NCBI GenBank assembly: GCA_000447185.1
Contig: KE647071.1
Coordinates: 4,811 to 38,957, forward strand
Reading direction: 5' to 3'
Source: Vairimorpha apis BRL 01
Lineage: Eukaryota > Microsporidia > Nosematidae
Length of the DNA stretch: 34,147 nt
In this document: positions 1-11,078 of the stretch, in pieces
Numbering within the stretch: position 1 is the first letter of the stretch
How the letters are laid out: every line of letters starts with the position of its first letter
Position numbers and translations under genes: made by a program
The notes under the pieces: model-generated
Told to the model about the DNA's origin: nothing
The model's input: only the letters and a program-made list of their open reading frames with translations
Database searches by the model: none

Positions 1-268
1 TTTAAACGAAAATTATTAGTTTATCAGTTAAAAATTTATCAAATTTAATAATTATAAAAATTTATAATGTTTCTTATTAAAATTTTAAAAATAAATAAAC
101 ATATTTTTAAAGATTTTTTATTATTTTATAAAAGTATATTAAAAATAAGTTTTTTTAAAAAATTAAAGTCACGATTTATTTTATATATTAATTTAAAGTG
201 ATAAAATTAAATTTTCAACAAAAAAATGTTATACTTTATAAAATTAAATATTTAATTTTTACCCTAAA

Positions 269-1861
269 ATGGAAAATTCTTTTTCCTTACAATTTAATCC
301 TTTGCAACAGTTAAAATCTGTACAAGACTATGAAAAAGAAATTGAAAGATTGATGAATGAAAATTTTCAAATAAAACATGAATTATCTTATTATAAAAAC
401 AATCCTTCATATGCAAATGTGAATGAAGATATTCAAAAATTATTACTTGATTCAAAATTATCTATAGATGTTCTAGAAAATGAAAATAAAACCTTAACAA
501 AACAAATTGAACATTTGAAAGAATTAATAAGAGCAAATTCTCAAGATAAAGAAAAATTGAGAAATGATTTAGAAAATAATAAAAATATAAGTGAATTAAG
601 AATATGTACTTTAGAAGAAGAAAATCAACGTCTCTTAAATCATATAGAAAACCTTAAACAGAAAAATGAAAAAAATATACAAGAACATAAACTTTATGAA
701 AATAAATTAATTGATATTGAACAGGAAAAAAATTACTTAAAAAACGTTATTGAAGAATACAAAACATCGAATAATAATTTGCAAACCGAAAAAAATAATT
801 ATTTTAAAGAAGGTGAAAAATTATTGGTCGAAAATCAAAATTTAAAAAATCAGATTAATATTATAAACGAAGAAAAAATAGACTTATTGTATCAAGAGAT
901 AATTTTTTTCAAGAAAATATAAATTTAAAAAGCAAGAATGAAGAGCAAGTAAAAAAATATCAAAAAGTTATTGAAGAATATAAAAATAAATTAAATGAGT
1001 GTGAAGATAAAAACTTTAAAATAAAAAATTTTTATGATGATAAAATTGACAAAATACAAAATATTTATGAAGGTAAAATAAAAAATTTAGAAGCTAGTAT
1101 GATTGAATTAAAAGATAAAAGTGATAAAACAAACCATAAATATGAAAACAAAATTAAAGATCAAGAGATTTATTATGAAGAAAAATAAAAATAATATCTA
1201 GTGAATCAGAATTGTACTATAAGGAATTACAAAAAAATTTCAATAAAGAAACTAGAGAAAAACAAAAATATGCCATAGAAAACGAAAAATTTAAAAATGA
1301 AATAAATATTTTACAAGATGAATTTCAAAAATTACATAAAAAATTGGAAATAATTGAAAATGATAAAAGAGCCATTAATTATAAATTGAATCATAGTATC
1401 GATAATAGAACTGTTGTTTTTTTACAAAAAAGAATTGAAAATGATTTTAAAGAATTTTATGAAATTATAGAATATATTAATAATAAAATGTCAAAATTTA
1501 TACTATCAAATGAAAATGAAAATTTTTTAAAAAATTGCAATATAAAAGCACAAAACTTTAATACAATTATTAATAATTTTAAGACATTATATACTAAGTT
1601 AAAAGATAGAAATGAAGTTTTAAGAAGAGAATTACATGATTTAAATAGATTTAAGAAAAACGATAAAATTATTGAAGTTGTTAAAAATATTGCAAATGAA
1701 TTTAAAAACGCTAAATACGATCTTGAAAATTGTAAGAAATATTTAGAAAATAAAAATAAGGAAATAAAAGAAATCAAAAAAGAAAATATGGTATTGAAAA
1801 AAAATATGAAAAATTAATGAAACAAATTAATGAACAGTATCAAATGCAAAAAATTTATTAA
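269..1861 (+). CDS. Long coiled-coil protein with CM1/Cnn_1N-like N-terminus (possible spindle-pole scaffold)
   Basis: The gene is read as one 531-residue protein across three single-base deficits in homopolymers: T7 at 903-909, A5 at 1181-1185 and A8 at 1797-1804. Restoring one base at each keeps a continuous K/E/N-rich heptad pattern to a TAA at 1859-1861, with no globular domain after about residue 60. Residues 20-40 contain an acidic/basic helix with the pattern EKEIERLMNENFQIK. This resembles the centrosomin motif 1 (Cnn_1N) consensus of proteins that tether gamma-tubulin complexes (Mto1, Pcp1, centrosomin). The role at the nuclear-envelope spindle pole is therefore an inference from one short motif plus the coiled coil. 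A CCC at 262-264 lies four bases before the ATG and fixes the start. A generic coiled-coil protein is the main alternative. Confidence 0.72.
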
Positions 1862-2016
1862 TTATAGTGATTACAATTCTAGCACCAAAAAAAATCTGAT
1901 ATATTTAACATTTTAACATTTCTGTATATAAATTATATTTAAATGTATTTTTTAATCTATTGTTATTGTGTTTTATTTATTTTTTTGAAATTTTTCTCTT
2001 ATAATTTTATTTAGAA

Positions 2017-2457
2017 CTATTTTTGTTTTTTAAAATCATCTTCATTTTTTTTTATAATTAAATTTTTCATAATTTCATTTTGGCATATATGTCTTACTAT
2101 TGTATTGTAATTGCGAGGAATCTTTTTAAAACGTTCAAATTCAACATTAATGCACATTTCTTTATATCTTTGTTCAAGAACATGTCTATTAACGTTAATC
2201 TCAAATCTATACTTTTTTAATTCTTTCTTAAGTTTTATTTCATTTGTAAACAAAATAACTGGCATTTTTTTTATATATTCATATTGTTTTTCATAAGTTC
2301 TCAAATCTGATACAGAAAATGGACATTGAAAACACAATGGGCAAAAATTTCTTTTTTCTATATGTTGTCTTATGCATATAAAGCAAAAACTATGTGAACA
2401 AGGAAGCCAATGTGGATACTCTAATTTTTCTTTACATATTGTACATATTAAATTCAT
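2017..2457 (-). CDS. Small RING-finger protein (putative E3 ubiquitin ligase)
   Basis: This 146-residue protein begins directly with a complete C3HC4 RING: C5, C8, C20, H22, C25, C28, C39 and C42. The canonical spacing includes a CPLC last pair. RING domains bind two zinc ions and recruit an E2 ubiquitin-conjugating enzyme. The remaining hundred residues are lysine-rich and probably helical, with no second domain that I recognise, so substrate and location cannot be given. A GGG at 2462-2464, read as CCC on the coding strand, sits four bases upstream of the ATG and supports the start. The gene is intact and converges with the coiled-coil gene across about 155 bases. The very short length is normal for reduced microsporidian RING proteins. 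Confidence 0.85.
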   Translation of the reverse strand: MNLICTICKEKLEYPHWLPCSHSFCFICIRQHIEKRNFCPLCFQCPFSVSDLRTYEKQYEYIKKMPVILFTNEIKLKKELKKYRFEINVNRHVLEQRYKEMCINVEFERFKKIPRNYNTIVRHICQNEIMKNLIIKKNEDDFKKQK

Positions 2458-3269
2458 CTATGGGTAAATGTATGTAACTACATTTGTAAAATATAAATGT
2501 TTAAAATATGTTTTTTAAAAATATTTTTTTATCTTTAATATATTTTAAATTTACCAAATTGTTATTTTGATATCAAAAAAAATTACATATTAAAATATTC
2601 ATAATGTTATAGTTTTTTTAAATTTTACAAGTTTATAAATTAATACAACAAAGTTTTCGTTTTTTATATTTTAAAATCAATCTAGAATGTTTTAAAAGTT
2701 TAAAATATTAAAATTTCAATTTTAACATTAATTAACATTTATCATAGCTTATTATACATCAAAAAAATTTTTTAAAAGATTTAATATTTTAAAATCATAC
2801 TTTCATATCATAAAATGTAAAATATATAAAGTTAAAACTTTTTTATCTATAAATGATCTTGGTAAATTAATAAATATTGTATTAAATTAATTTAAATAAT
2901 TTCAAAGCATATTTATTAATCATAAATAAAATCAAAATTAATTTTATTCTGTATCTTTTTCAAACATATTTAATTTAAGCATTTTAATGTATAAAAGATT
3001 ACAATATTAAAAAATAAAAAAAAGCTTTTTAAAATTGATTTTTTGCAACTTAAAATATTTATTAAGTTACTCTTCATTGTTTCTTCTTCTTCATTCAATA
3101 TGCTTCATGTACAAACATACTAGTAATTATATAAGTTATATTTTTTACCACATTCCTTGTTAATTGTAAGACCTTTAGGGTCTAATATTTTGCTTCGGTT
3201 TTTATTAATAGAATCCATTGTTTTCCCTCCATATATTTATAATTAGATTCAACCAACTTTTACACAATG
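2458..3269. other. Gene-free spacer with a GC-richer patch
   Basis: Most of this stretch is AT-rich with stops in all frames. From about 3060 to 3270 the base composition is visibly less AT-rich and continues into the retroelement remnant that follows. On the minus strand this patch holds an ATG-started 32-codon reading frame near 3125-3220 with no recognised similarity. I read the patch as non-coding or decayed retroelement DNA rather than a gene. Confidence 0.4.
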
Positions 3270-3400
3270 CACCCACCTCTTCCTCTCCAGCATCGTCTTA
3301 TTCGTGTTTACGTATTAATTTAATAGAGATACTCTTAAGCATTTTTTTAACACTAATGACTGGATATATGCTATATTGATGGTTATATAACTAAATCCTT
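3270..3400 (-). mobile_element. Decayed non-LTR retrotransposon reverse-transcriptase C-terminal fragment
   Basis: Reading the minus strand, residues such as AYIQSLVLKKCL correspond to the AYIQSVTLKKTL block in the better preserved copies near 22.6 and 24.9 kb. An in-frame stop and divergent sequence follow. This block is typical of the C-terminal tail of microsporidian LINE-type polyproteins. Only about 130 bases can be aligned by eye. The copy is much more diverged than the other two, so it is an older insertion or a related family. Boundaries are approximate. Confidence 0.55.
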
Positions 3401-3580
3401 GATGTATCTTTTATGGTATGTTGTAATTTATTGTAATAATTTATATTTAATACAAATAAGATATTAAGTTGCTATAATTATATTGCATCAAAAAAAGTTA
3501 TCATTTTATTTGAAAAAGTTATTTTTAAACAAAATTGTAACTTTTTTAAAGAATATCATAAAAAAATTATTTTTCCCTTT

Positions 3581-4197
3581 ATGGGTAATATCGTTTCAAA
3601 AAAAAAACTACAAGAGAAAAAGTATTAATTTTAGACAAACAAATATTGTTACTTGATATACATAAAAAGAAATTAATAAGATCACATTTAAAACATCAAA
3701 AATATTTATATGTTTTTTCAATATTTTCAATTATTTTATCATTAATATATGCTTATATTGACAATCAAAATATATTAATTTTTTTAGTTCTCCCTTTTTT
3801 AATAACAATTGTTGTTAATTTTTTATTTTCTACAATATATGACTGGAGAATAGAAAATGTTATAAAAAAGCTTGAAGAGCTTAAAGAAACGCAAAAAGAA
3901 AATGTAGAAAAACTTAAGAAGGAAGAAGATTTTACACAAACTGTAGAATTATTAGAAAAATATGATGAGAACACATTAAGAGATACCAGCTTTAGTAGAA
4001 TACAACAAAAAAAGAAAAATGTAATGGATACAGTAACAAATATTGTACTTGGAGAAGATCCTTCACTTAAATATGCTTTAATATGTAAAGAATGTTTATA
4101 TCATAATGGTATGATAGATCAAAATGATGATTTAAATGGTTTTGTTTGTTATAACTGTAATGCAAAAAATGATCGTAGAAATAATCGTAAAAAATAA
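3581..4197 (+). CDS. LNP1: Lunapark-family ER network protein
   Basis: Lunapark sits at three-way junctions of the tubular ER and stabilises them together with atlastin and reticulon proteins. The joined protein is about 205 residues. It starts MGNIVS, a potential N-myristoylation signal as in animal Lunapark. A short coiled segment follows, then two membrane segments at about 42-60 and 65-84, a second coiled coil, and the diagnostic zinc ribbon CKEC-x-x-HNGM with a second CYNC pair (cysteines near 169, 172, 190 and 193). A CCC at 3575-3577 lies three bases before the ATG. One base is missing between the start and residue 20, most simply in the A10 run 3598-3607. Without the repair the reading frame would open only at a TTG at 3646. 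The family call rests on the zinc ribbon and is firm. Confidence 0.88.
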
Positions 4198-5322
4198 TAT
4201 TTTATTTTTGCAATTTTTATGTTTAAAATCAAATTAAATTATTAAAAAAAGTTTCAGTTTTTATCTATTAAATCAACTATAAATATTGTTTTTTTACAAG
4301 TTATTCTTTTTATATAATATTTAAAAAATTCTTTGAACTTTAAAAATGCAATATTTAATAAAAATTAATTATATTTTTTTATTTAAATCAATATGTCTTT
4401 TAATTTTTAGTATTATTTTTATAAATTTGCCTCATATCATTGTTTCAATTAAAAAAACATTAATATCTCTCTTTCATATTTAATTATGTAGTTTAATAAA
4501 TATATGTTTTTTATACAAATCTGTATTTAAAATTAATTTTCTTGTATTTTAATCTATATTTCGCATTTTACATAAAACTAAGATTTATATTTAATGAGTA
4601 TTTAATAATTATATTAATAATCTTCAAAATTAAAGATTATTGCTTATAAATTTTTATTTATGTTATATTTAATAAATTTTGTTTATATAAATTTATATAA
4701 GACATTTATATTTGTTGTAATTTAAAAATTATAGTGAATTAATTTTTTTAATAAGTATATTATGTTTGTATAAAACTTATATTTATTTTAATCTAAATAA
4801 TATAAACAATATAAATTAAAAAACGTTTCAAATATATTAATAAAAAATCTTATAAAAATAAATTTATGATTATATATAATGTAGTTAATTTTTTTATTTA
4901 ATAATTTTGTAATATATATGATTTCATAATTTAATTTTTAAAATAATTTACAAACTATAAATAAAAATAAAATATTTTATTATTATTTATTTTTACAACA
5001 TAACAATTTTAAAAAATATATTTATATTTATTTAGTTTATTTTACTTTCAAACTAATGACCAATAAGAATATACTTGTATAAAGATAAAAATAATGAAAA
5101 AATATATAATTAAACACATTAATATTTTTTAAATAATATAATACATTCATAATATTTAAATATTTTACATAAACTAATTATTTAATATGTATCTTTAAAT
5201 ATTAATTATTATAAATATATTATTATTATAATTTAATAAAATAAATCTATATTTCCGACATTAAATATTGTATTATAAAAATTATGATTGTTTTTTAAAT
5301 TAAATTTATTCTAAATAAATAT
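4198..5322. other. Gene-free AT-rich spacer
   Basis: About 1.1 kb between the 3' ends of the convergent Lunapark and deoxyhypusine synthase genes. It consists of A/T-dominated sequence with frequent stops in all frames. I see no RNA gene, repeat unit or coding remnant. Confidence 0.6.
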
Positions 5323-6315
5323 TCAGACTTTTTTCAATTTATAGAAAGTTGAATAAACTATAAGAGGGAACAAAATTGTGGCATCACCGAAAACTTTTAC
5401 ACATTCTGTATTAGGTTTTACTTTTCCCCAACTTATTGATTCCTCGAGACTTGCGCCTGAATCACTTCCATCATATTCATTAGCTGTATTAATCAAAACA
5501 CATCTGTCTAGTCCATTTCTAAATAAATTGGCATTTAAAATATGATGCTTAATTAAACCGCTACCTAATATAATTGCTCCTGTATATTTCGTACTTATAC
5601 CACTAAAATTAATATTTTTAATATCTTCAACTATATCCAATTTCAAATTTTCCCGTTTTTTATAAAATGTAAGCATATCTCCAATTGACCCATCAGTTAT
5701 AGCAGGAGAATATATTGTAATATTATTTATATAAGCCCAGTATAAAATTGATTCTTTGTTATTAATTTTCATACCTAGATATTTAATAAATTGTGAAGGA
5801 GTCATTATAATTTGTTTATCTTGAACAAGTTCATCTAAAATTTCGTTCATCCATTTTTCAAATAAAACGTAATTTTCATTCGGAATTACCAAATTTCCAA
5901 CCCTATTTAAACCATCATTGCGTAATTCAGCTCCTTTAATATTAAAATTTGCACAATATGTAGGTTTTAAACATTTTATAATATCTTCCTCTATGCCTCC
6001 TGCAGTAATAACGCATACATGTACAAACTTATGTTCAACTAAATATCTTATAATATCACGAAGACCGCTTGATATTAAATTAGAAGTACAACCTAAATAT
6101 ATTTTTGCTTTTGTTTCTATCATTTTGTTAATTTCACTAATACTTTTATGTAAATTAATTGACTGAAAGCCAGTTGTACTAAATGATTCAATTATAGTAT
6201 CTAATGTGATATCGTTGTTGTTAAAATCAAGCCCTTTAACAGGTGTGTTAAAATTAAATTTTGATTCAAAAGAATTTTCAGCAGTTAGATCAGAAACAGA
6301 ATGTGGAATTTTCAT
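5323..6315 (-). CDS. DYS1: Deoxyhypusine synthase
   Basis: Deoxyhypusine synthase transfers the aminobutyl group of spermidine to one lysine of eIF5A, using NAD, as the first step of hypusine formation. The 330-residue protein is intact. It shows the NAD-binding region with LGCTSNLISSGLRDIIRYL and VITAGGIEED, a central region with ITDGSIGDML, and the C-terminal INTANEYDGSDSGA segment followed by EESISWGKVK. The lysine of the SWGK motif, residue 298, is the catalytic lysine that forms the enzyme intermediate (Lys329 in human). The protein is somewhat shorter than the human enzyme of 369 residues, mainly at the ends. A GGG at 6320-6322, CCC on the coding strand, is four bases before the ATG. 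The gene is divergent from the DeSI gene. Confidence 0.96.
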   Translation of the reverse strand: MKIPHSVSDLTAENSFESKFNFNTPVKGLDFNNNDITLDTIIESFSTTGFQSINLHKSISEINKMIETKAKIYLGCTSNLISSGLRDIIRYLVEHKFVHVCVITAGGIEEDIIKCLKPTYCANFNIKGAELRNDGLNRVGNLVIPNENYVLFEKWMNEILDELVQDKQIIMTPSQFIKYLGMKINNKESILYWAYINNITIYSPAITDGSIGDMLTFYKKRENLKLDIVEDIKNINFSGISTKYTGAIILGSGLIKHHILNANLFRNGLDRCVLINTANEYDGSDSGASLEESISWGKVKPNTECVKVFGDATILFPLIVYSTFYKLKKV

Positions 6316-6994
6316 ACAAGGGTAAAAATGATTTATATAGTTAAATTATTCTTAAAATTTTTAAATTTAAATAAAAGATTTTTTCGACATTTATCTTTAC
6401 AATATAATTAAACTTAGGATTGATATATAAAATAACATTTCAATTGAGAATTTAAGAATTTATGAAAATAATTACTTTATTTTAAGTAATTTCTGAATTC
6501 TTTATACTATTAAATATATAATTAATTTATCGATAATATTTATATTCAATCATCATGCAAATTTAAAGTTTTTTTTGTATTTAAAAATATTTTTTATACT
6601 ACAAATTTTATAAATTTTTACTATTGCTTTTATTTTATATATTTATGTAAATACGAAACAAATACTATTTTTTTCTGTTTATTTTAAATATATCCAATTG
6701 TTTTATACAAAGTATACTTTTCAATTTGTTAAATTCTGCAAATGAATAAATAAGCATAACAAATAATATTTAATTTTAATGGAATATAAAAATACTAATA
6801 TGATACATTTATATATCGATAAAACAAAATACAAATTAATTTTTCATTTGATTTTACTTTTTTTACAAATAAATCACAATAAAATTAAATGCATTATTGG
6901 TAAAAAAATTTATATTTTTTCAATCATTTCTTTTACATTTAAAAATTTTATGATATGTAATTTTATTAATATAAGTTATTATTTTACCCTTATC
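6316..6994. promoter_or_regulatory. Divergent intergenic region between DYS1 and DeSI gene
   Basis: About 680 bases separate the two divergent starts. A CCC-type start signal is present at each end: GGG 6320-6322 for DYS1 and CCC 6987-6989 for the peptidase gene. An open frame runs upstream of the peptidase start from 6779, but it is low-complexity and lies before the CCC signal, so I treat it as leader or spacer. Nothing else is recognised. Confidence 0.5.
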
Positions 6995-7441
6995 ATGTCT
7001 TTGCACAAAGTAATTTTAAGAATTTATAAAATAGGTACACCACAAATGGTAATATTATTAAATTCGATTGCAAAAACAAAATTTGAAGCCATTTGGCATA
7101 CATCAATAGAAATTTTTAACAAAGAATATTATTTTGGTGATAGAATTTATATTTCGGAACCAAACAAAACATCACATGGCGTGCCCTATAAAATTTTTGA
7201 ATTAGGTGATACTAGTATATCTAAAGAAGAATTTGATATGTTTTTAAATAATATTTCGGAGCAATTTGGTCCAAAAACTTATAATATACTTTTAAACAAT
7301 TGTAATCATTTCAGTAATATATGCAGTCTTTTTTTATGTGACAAACCTATTCCTCAATATATTCTTGATGTACATGAAATGTCTTATAAATGTGAAGAAG
7401 TGAGAAAATTTTCATCTTTATTTTTTCCAGATACAAATTAA
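6995..7441 (+). CDS. DeSI/PPPDE-family cysteine isopeptidase
   Basis: PPPDE-fold (DeSI) proteins are papain-like peptidases that remove SUMO or ubiquitin from proteins in animals, plants and fungi. From the ATG at 6995 the protein has 148 residues. It contains the fold's two catalytic positions: His35 in IWHTSIEI and Cys103 in LNNCNHFSN. The GDRIYIS-type strand and the typical spacing lie between them. The frame is open upstream to an ATG at 6779. That extension is not PPPDE-like, and a CCC at 6987-6989 lies five bases before 6995, so I choose the later start. The length is close to that of human DESI1. Whether the substrate is SUMO or ubiquitin cannot be told from sequence. Confidence 0.88.
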   Translation: MSLHKVILRIYKIGTPQMVILLNSIAKTKFEAIWHTSIEIFNKEYYFGDRIYISEPNKTSHGVPYKIFELGDTSISKEEFDMFLNNISEQFGPKTYNILLNNCNHFSNICSLFLCDKPIPQYILDVHEMSYKCEEVRKFSSLFFPDTN

Positions 7442-9019
7442 TGAAGTAAATAAAATTCGTGTTTTTTATTAATGTTATATAAATAATCAATTAATTAATA
7501 GTATTACTACATACAATTGTGATTTAAATTTTTAATTTAGGTTTTACAATTAAATTTTTAGAATAAATGAATTTATTCATTTATAAATAATAAAATTTAT
7601 AAAATATTTTTATAATAATAAAAAAATCCTTTTAAATATGATTAAAATTGTTAATTTGCTGTTTTAATATTTTTATTTGAAAATTAAACAAAATGTTTTA
7701 TATTTTTAGTTATTTTTGATTGTAAAATAAAATTTTAAATATCGTAGGTAATCTAAAAAAATTTGTTTCAAACTATGTATTTGTCAATATATTTTTTTTA
7801 ATTAATCAAAAGACTAAAAAAGATTTATAAAAATATCATAACATGTAAACATGAAACTTTTAAATAAAATATTTAATAAAAAAGTATATTTTTGTTTTTC
7901 TTTTTATCTGCGATTGTAAAATTTTAAGTAAAATCAATTATCTTAAAATAAATAACATTTTTAATTTGTTTTTAAATTTTGTATATTTATAAAATTTAAT
8001 TCATATTAAGCTGTAATTTATTAATTAAAATCATTATTTTTTATATTAAACATAAATATATTCAGTTATTATTTTGTAAATGTGGAATGTTAAGTATTTA
8101 TATAACTTAATAAATTAACATTTTTAAATATAGATTTTTTAAATTTTTAAGAAATATCTGAATAAAAATTTGTCAATAAAATTATTAAGTATTATTTAAT
8201 ATGGTTTATTATTTTAAATAACTTTAATCAATTTAAACTTATTATTCTATTAAATTCGATGTTTTATAAAATTTGTATATTTTTATTTTGATATATTAAT
8301 TTTGATAAATGTTATTTTGATATTATTTAAAAAATTATTAATAATATAAATAAATAGCAAAATCAAATTTTTCTACTTTTATTTTTTTCCTTCTTATTCA
8401 AAAATCATTTTTAATATATTATAAACAAATTTTTTTTTATATGTATTTAAAAATTTTACTTTTATATATAAAATATAAAAATTAATAACAATAATTTACA
8501 AAATTTTTTGATTTAAATTAATCAAATATATAAAAATTTATCATTTTTCTAAAAAACAATTTTAAGTATTTAATTTTTAAAATTTTTAAAGTTAAATGTT
8601 TAAAATAATTTTATAAAAATTTAATGAAATAAAACAAATACATACGACTCAATTTTTATATTTTAAGCTATATTACAAAAAAACTCAAATTATTAATAGA
8701 CATTATAATATTAAGGTAAGAATTTACTACATATTAATAATAATTAAATATATTTACATTTAAAATTTTAAGTTTTTTATTTACAATAAAATTAAATATT
8801 ACATTCATTTTAATATAATTTTAATGTTAGTTTTTTTAATATATATAAAAATGAAATAAAATTTTGTTCTATTGATAAAAAAATCAGCTTATCAAAAAAA
8901 AAATAAAAAACTTAAATATTTATATTTTATACGAATAAAACAACAAATTTTTAATTAAAAGTTATATATGTGATAAAAATATGATTTATAAAAAATAAAT
9001 AGTTTTTTGTAAAAACCCT
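7442..9019. other. Gene-free AT-rich spacer
   Basis: About 1.6 kb of almost pure A/T sequence between two plus-strand genes. No frame stays open for a useful length, and no tRNA-like or repeat structure is visible. The only signal is the CCC at 9016-9018, which belongs to the next gene. Confidence 0.6.
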
Positions 9020-11078
9020 ATGATATATTTTTTAACGTTTTTCATATTGTTAATAAAACCTACTAATATAAAATTTTTTTATGTTGATACAACTACACAA
9101 GAATTAAATTTATCAAATCAAAATATTGTAAAATTAGATGGTTTTTTAAAAAAATAAAAAATCTTTGTATTCTTGATTTACACAATAATAATTTAATAGA
9201 ATTTGAAACTGACATAACTAATTTAACTAATTTATATGTTTTAAATATGAGAAAAAATTTTATTTTAAATCTACCTTCTGAAATTAAAAATAATAAAAAA
9301 CTTAAAATATTAAATTTAAATGATAATCTGTTAAGTGAATTGCCTACAACTATAAATGAATTAAAGTTAATCGAAATACTTGATGTTAGTAATAATTATT
9401 TAACATCTATAACACTTAATATTTTTTATAATAATAATTTAAATATTCTTCTATTAAATAATAATTTTTTATGTGAAATAAATCATTTAACATCAAAACC
9501 GTCAAATGTAAAAATACTAAATCTAGGAAGTAATTATTTAAGGTATATTCCAAACACTATTTCTAATTTTATTCAACTAAGTGAATTAAACTTAGAAAAT
9601 AACTTAATAAAAAAATTCCTAAAGAAATAGGATATATTAAGAATTTAAAACAATTGAATTTAAGAAATAATTTATTAACAAAAATTCCATCATCTGTATT
9701 AAATTTAAAACATTCTATAGAATTTATTAACTTATCAGGAAACCCAATAGACGAAAATGGTTGCAGTAATTTTTTTGGCAAATTTGAATTGTCATTGATA
9801 TTTGGTAATAAAATTATTTTTGAAGATCAAATAATATTTGATTCTAAATTTTTTTTGACAGATGCTTGGAATAACAGAAAAATTTATGTATTAGAAAATA
9901 CATTACTTCCAGATGTAAATTATAGTTATAAAGAAATTTTGAAATTATGGAATTCATGTTCGTTTGTAAAAAATTTTGAAAAAAAGTTTTCTGAATTTTG
10001 TTTTTTTATTACAGAAAAAAAAAGCAAAAGAATTTTTTCAAAAAATATATAAAAAAATTTTGTCAATTAAACGAAATGGATATTTTAGATTTAATATCTA
10101 AAAATACTAATTCTTATGATTTTAAGATTTTTATGGTTGATAAATTTGATGTAAATTGCATATTTGAAAATTCAGTTATTTTTAAGGTTGTTAGATATTA
10201 TAGAAAAAAAATATATCTCGAAAATTTTCTTTATTATCTTTTTAATTATACACCTAATAAATCATTACAATCAATATGTTTAAAATGTACAGAATCGTTT
10301 AATTTTGGAAAGTATATACAAGATTATGTAAATAAAAAAATAGTAAATACTTATAGTAAAAAAGAAAATTCAGAAAAAAATTTATGTAAAAACTTAAAGA
10401 AAAATTATAACTGTGTTTTTTGCAATAAATTGGTATACAATGACTGATCAACGTGCATTAACATTATAAAAAAAATATTTTAATTATCATATCAATTATA
10501 TCAGTAGAAGAATCGGTTGAACTTATTGAAAGATATTTAGAAGTTATGTATAAAAAATTGTTGTTTTGCCCTTCAAAACAAATTTTAGAATTTAAATTAT
10601 ATCATAAATTAATTAGTAATAATATATATTATAATATTACAATTGTTGATGCGATAGAAATATTTATAGGCGAATTAAAACTTAATATTTTTGATGCTAT
10701 ATGTATATCGGAAATAAAAATTTTAATTTGGAACAAGTTGATCAGTGGAGATGTAAATTTAGAAAAAAACTTGGATTTAGAGTTGTAAAACATAATGTAG
10801 AGCCTTACTTAGATATAAGATTATACAATAGAATTTTAAAAAAATTTTATTCTATATTTACTCCGTATTATACCATAATTAGATTATATTTTTGGATAAA
10901 TAATGATAAAAAACTTTTAAAACTTGTAAAAGATTGGATGCTTGAAAATTTTAACATTTTAACCTTACCTAAAAATTTATATTTTTGTTCATATAATGAA
11001 AATATAGAAGATATAAAAAATGTATCTGAAATTTTAATTAGAGAAATTCTTATTAAAATGCATCTTATTGTGTTTTAA
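9020..11078 (+). CDS. Leucine-rich-repeat protein with long unique C-terminal region, reading frame disrupted
   Basis: The gene starts at an ATG one base after a CCC (9016-9018). A hydrophobic N-terminus (about residues 1-20, possibly a signal peptide) is followed by eight or so leucine-rich repeats to roughly residue 240. These have the pattern LKILNLNDNLLSELPTTI and end in NLSGNPIDENG. About 440 residues of unrecognised sequence follow, including the cysteine pair CVFC near 10417-10428. Continuous reading to 11078 requires one added base in each of five A runs (9148-9154, 9609-9615, 10015-10023, 10468-10475 and 10763-10769) and passage through an in-frame TGA at 10445-10447. With the five bases restored the whole is 687 codons, counting the TGA, plus the final stop. 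The shifts look like homopolymer undercalls, but the TGA does not. The gene may be decaying, or may end at 10447. No function is proposed. Confidence 0.65.

Noticed and set aside
1457..1777. Minus-strand 106-codon frame within the coiled-coil gene
   Set aside because: Antisense shadow of a Lys/Glu-rich coding region, with no start signal and a Phe/Ser/Leu-only composition.
6779..6994. 72-codon N-terminal extension of the DeSI reading frame
   Set aside because: It is low-complexity, not PPPDE-like, and lies upstream of the CCC signal that sits five bases before the ATG at 6995.
10546..11078. Separate gene or genes downstream of the LRR protein
   Set aside because: No CCC-marked ATG; frames join the upstream gene by the same homopolymer corrections. 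Not excluded, because of the TGA at 10445-10447.
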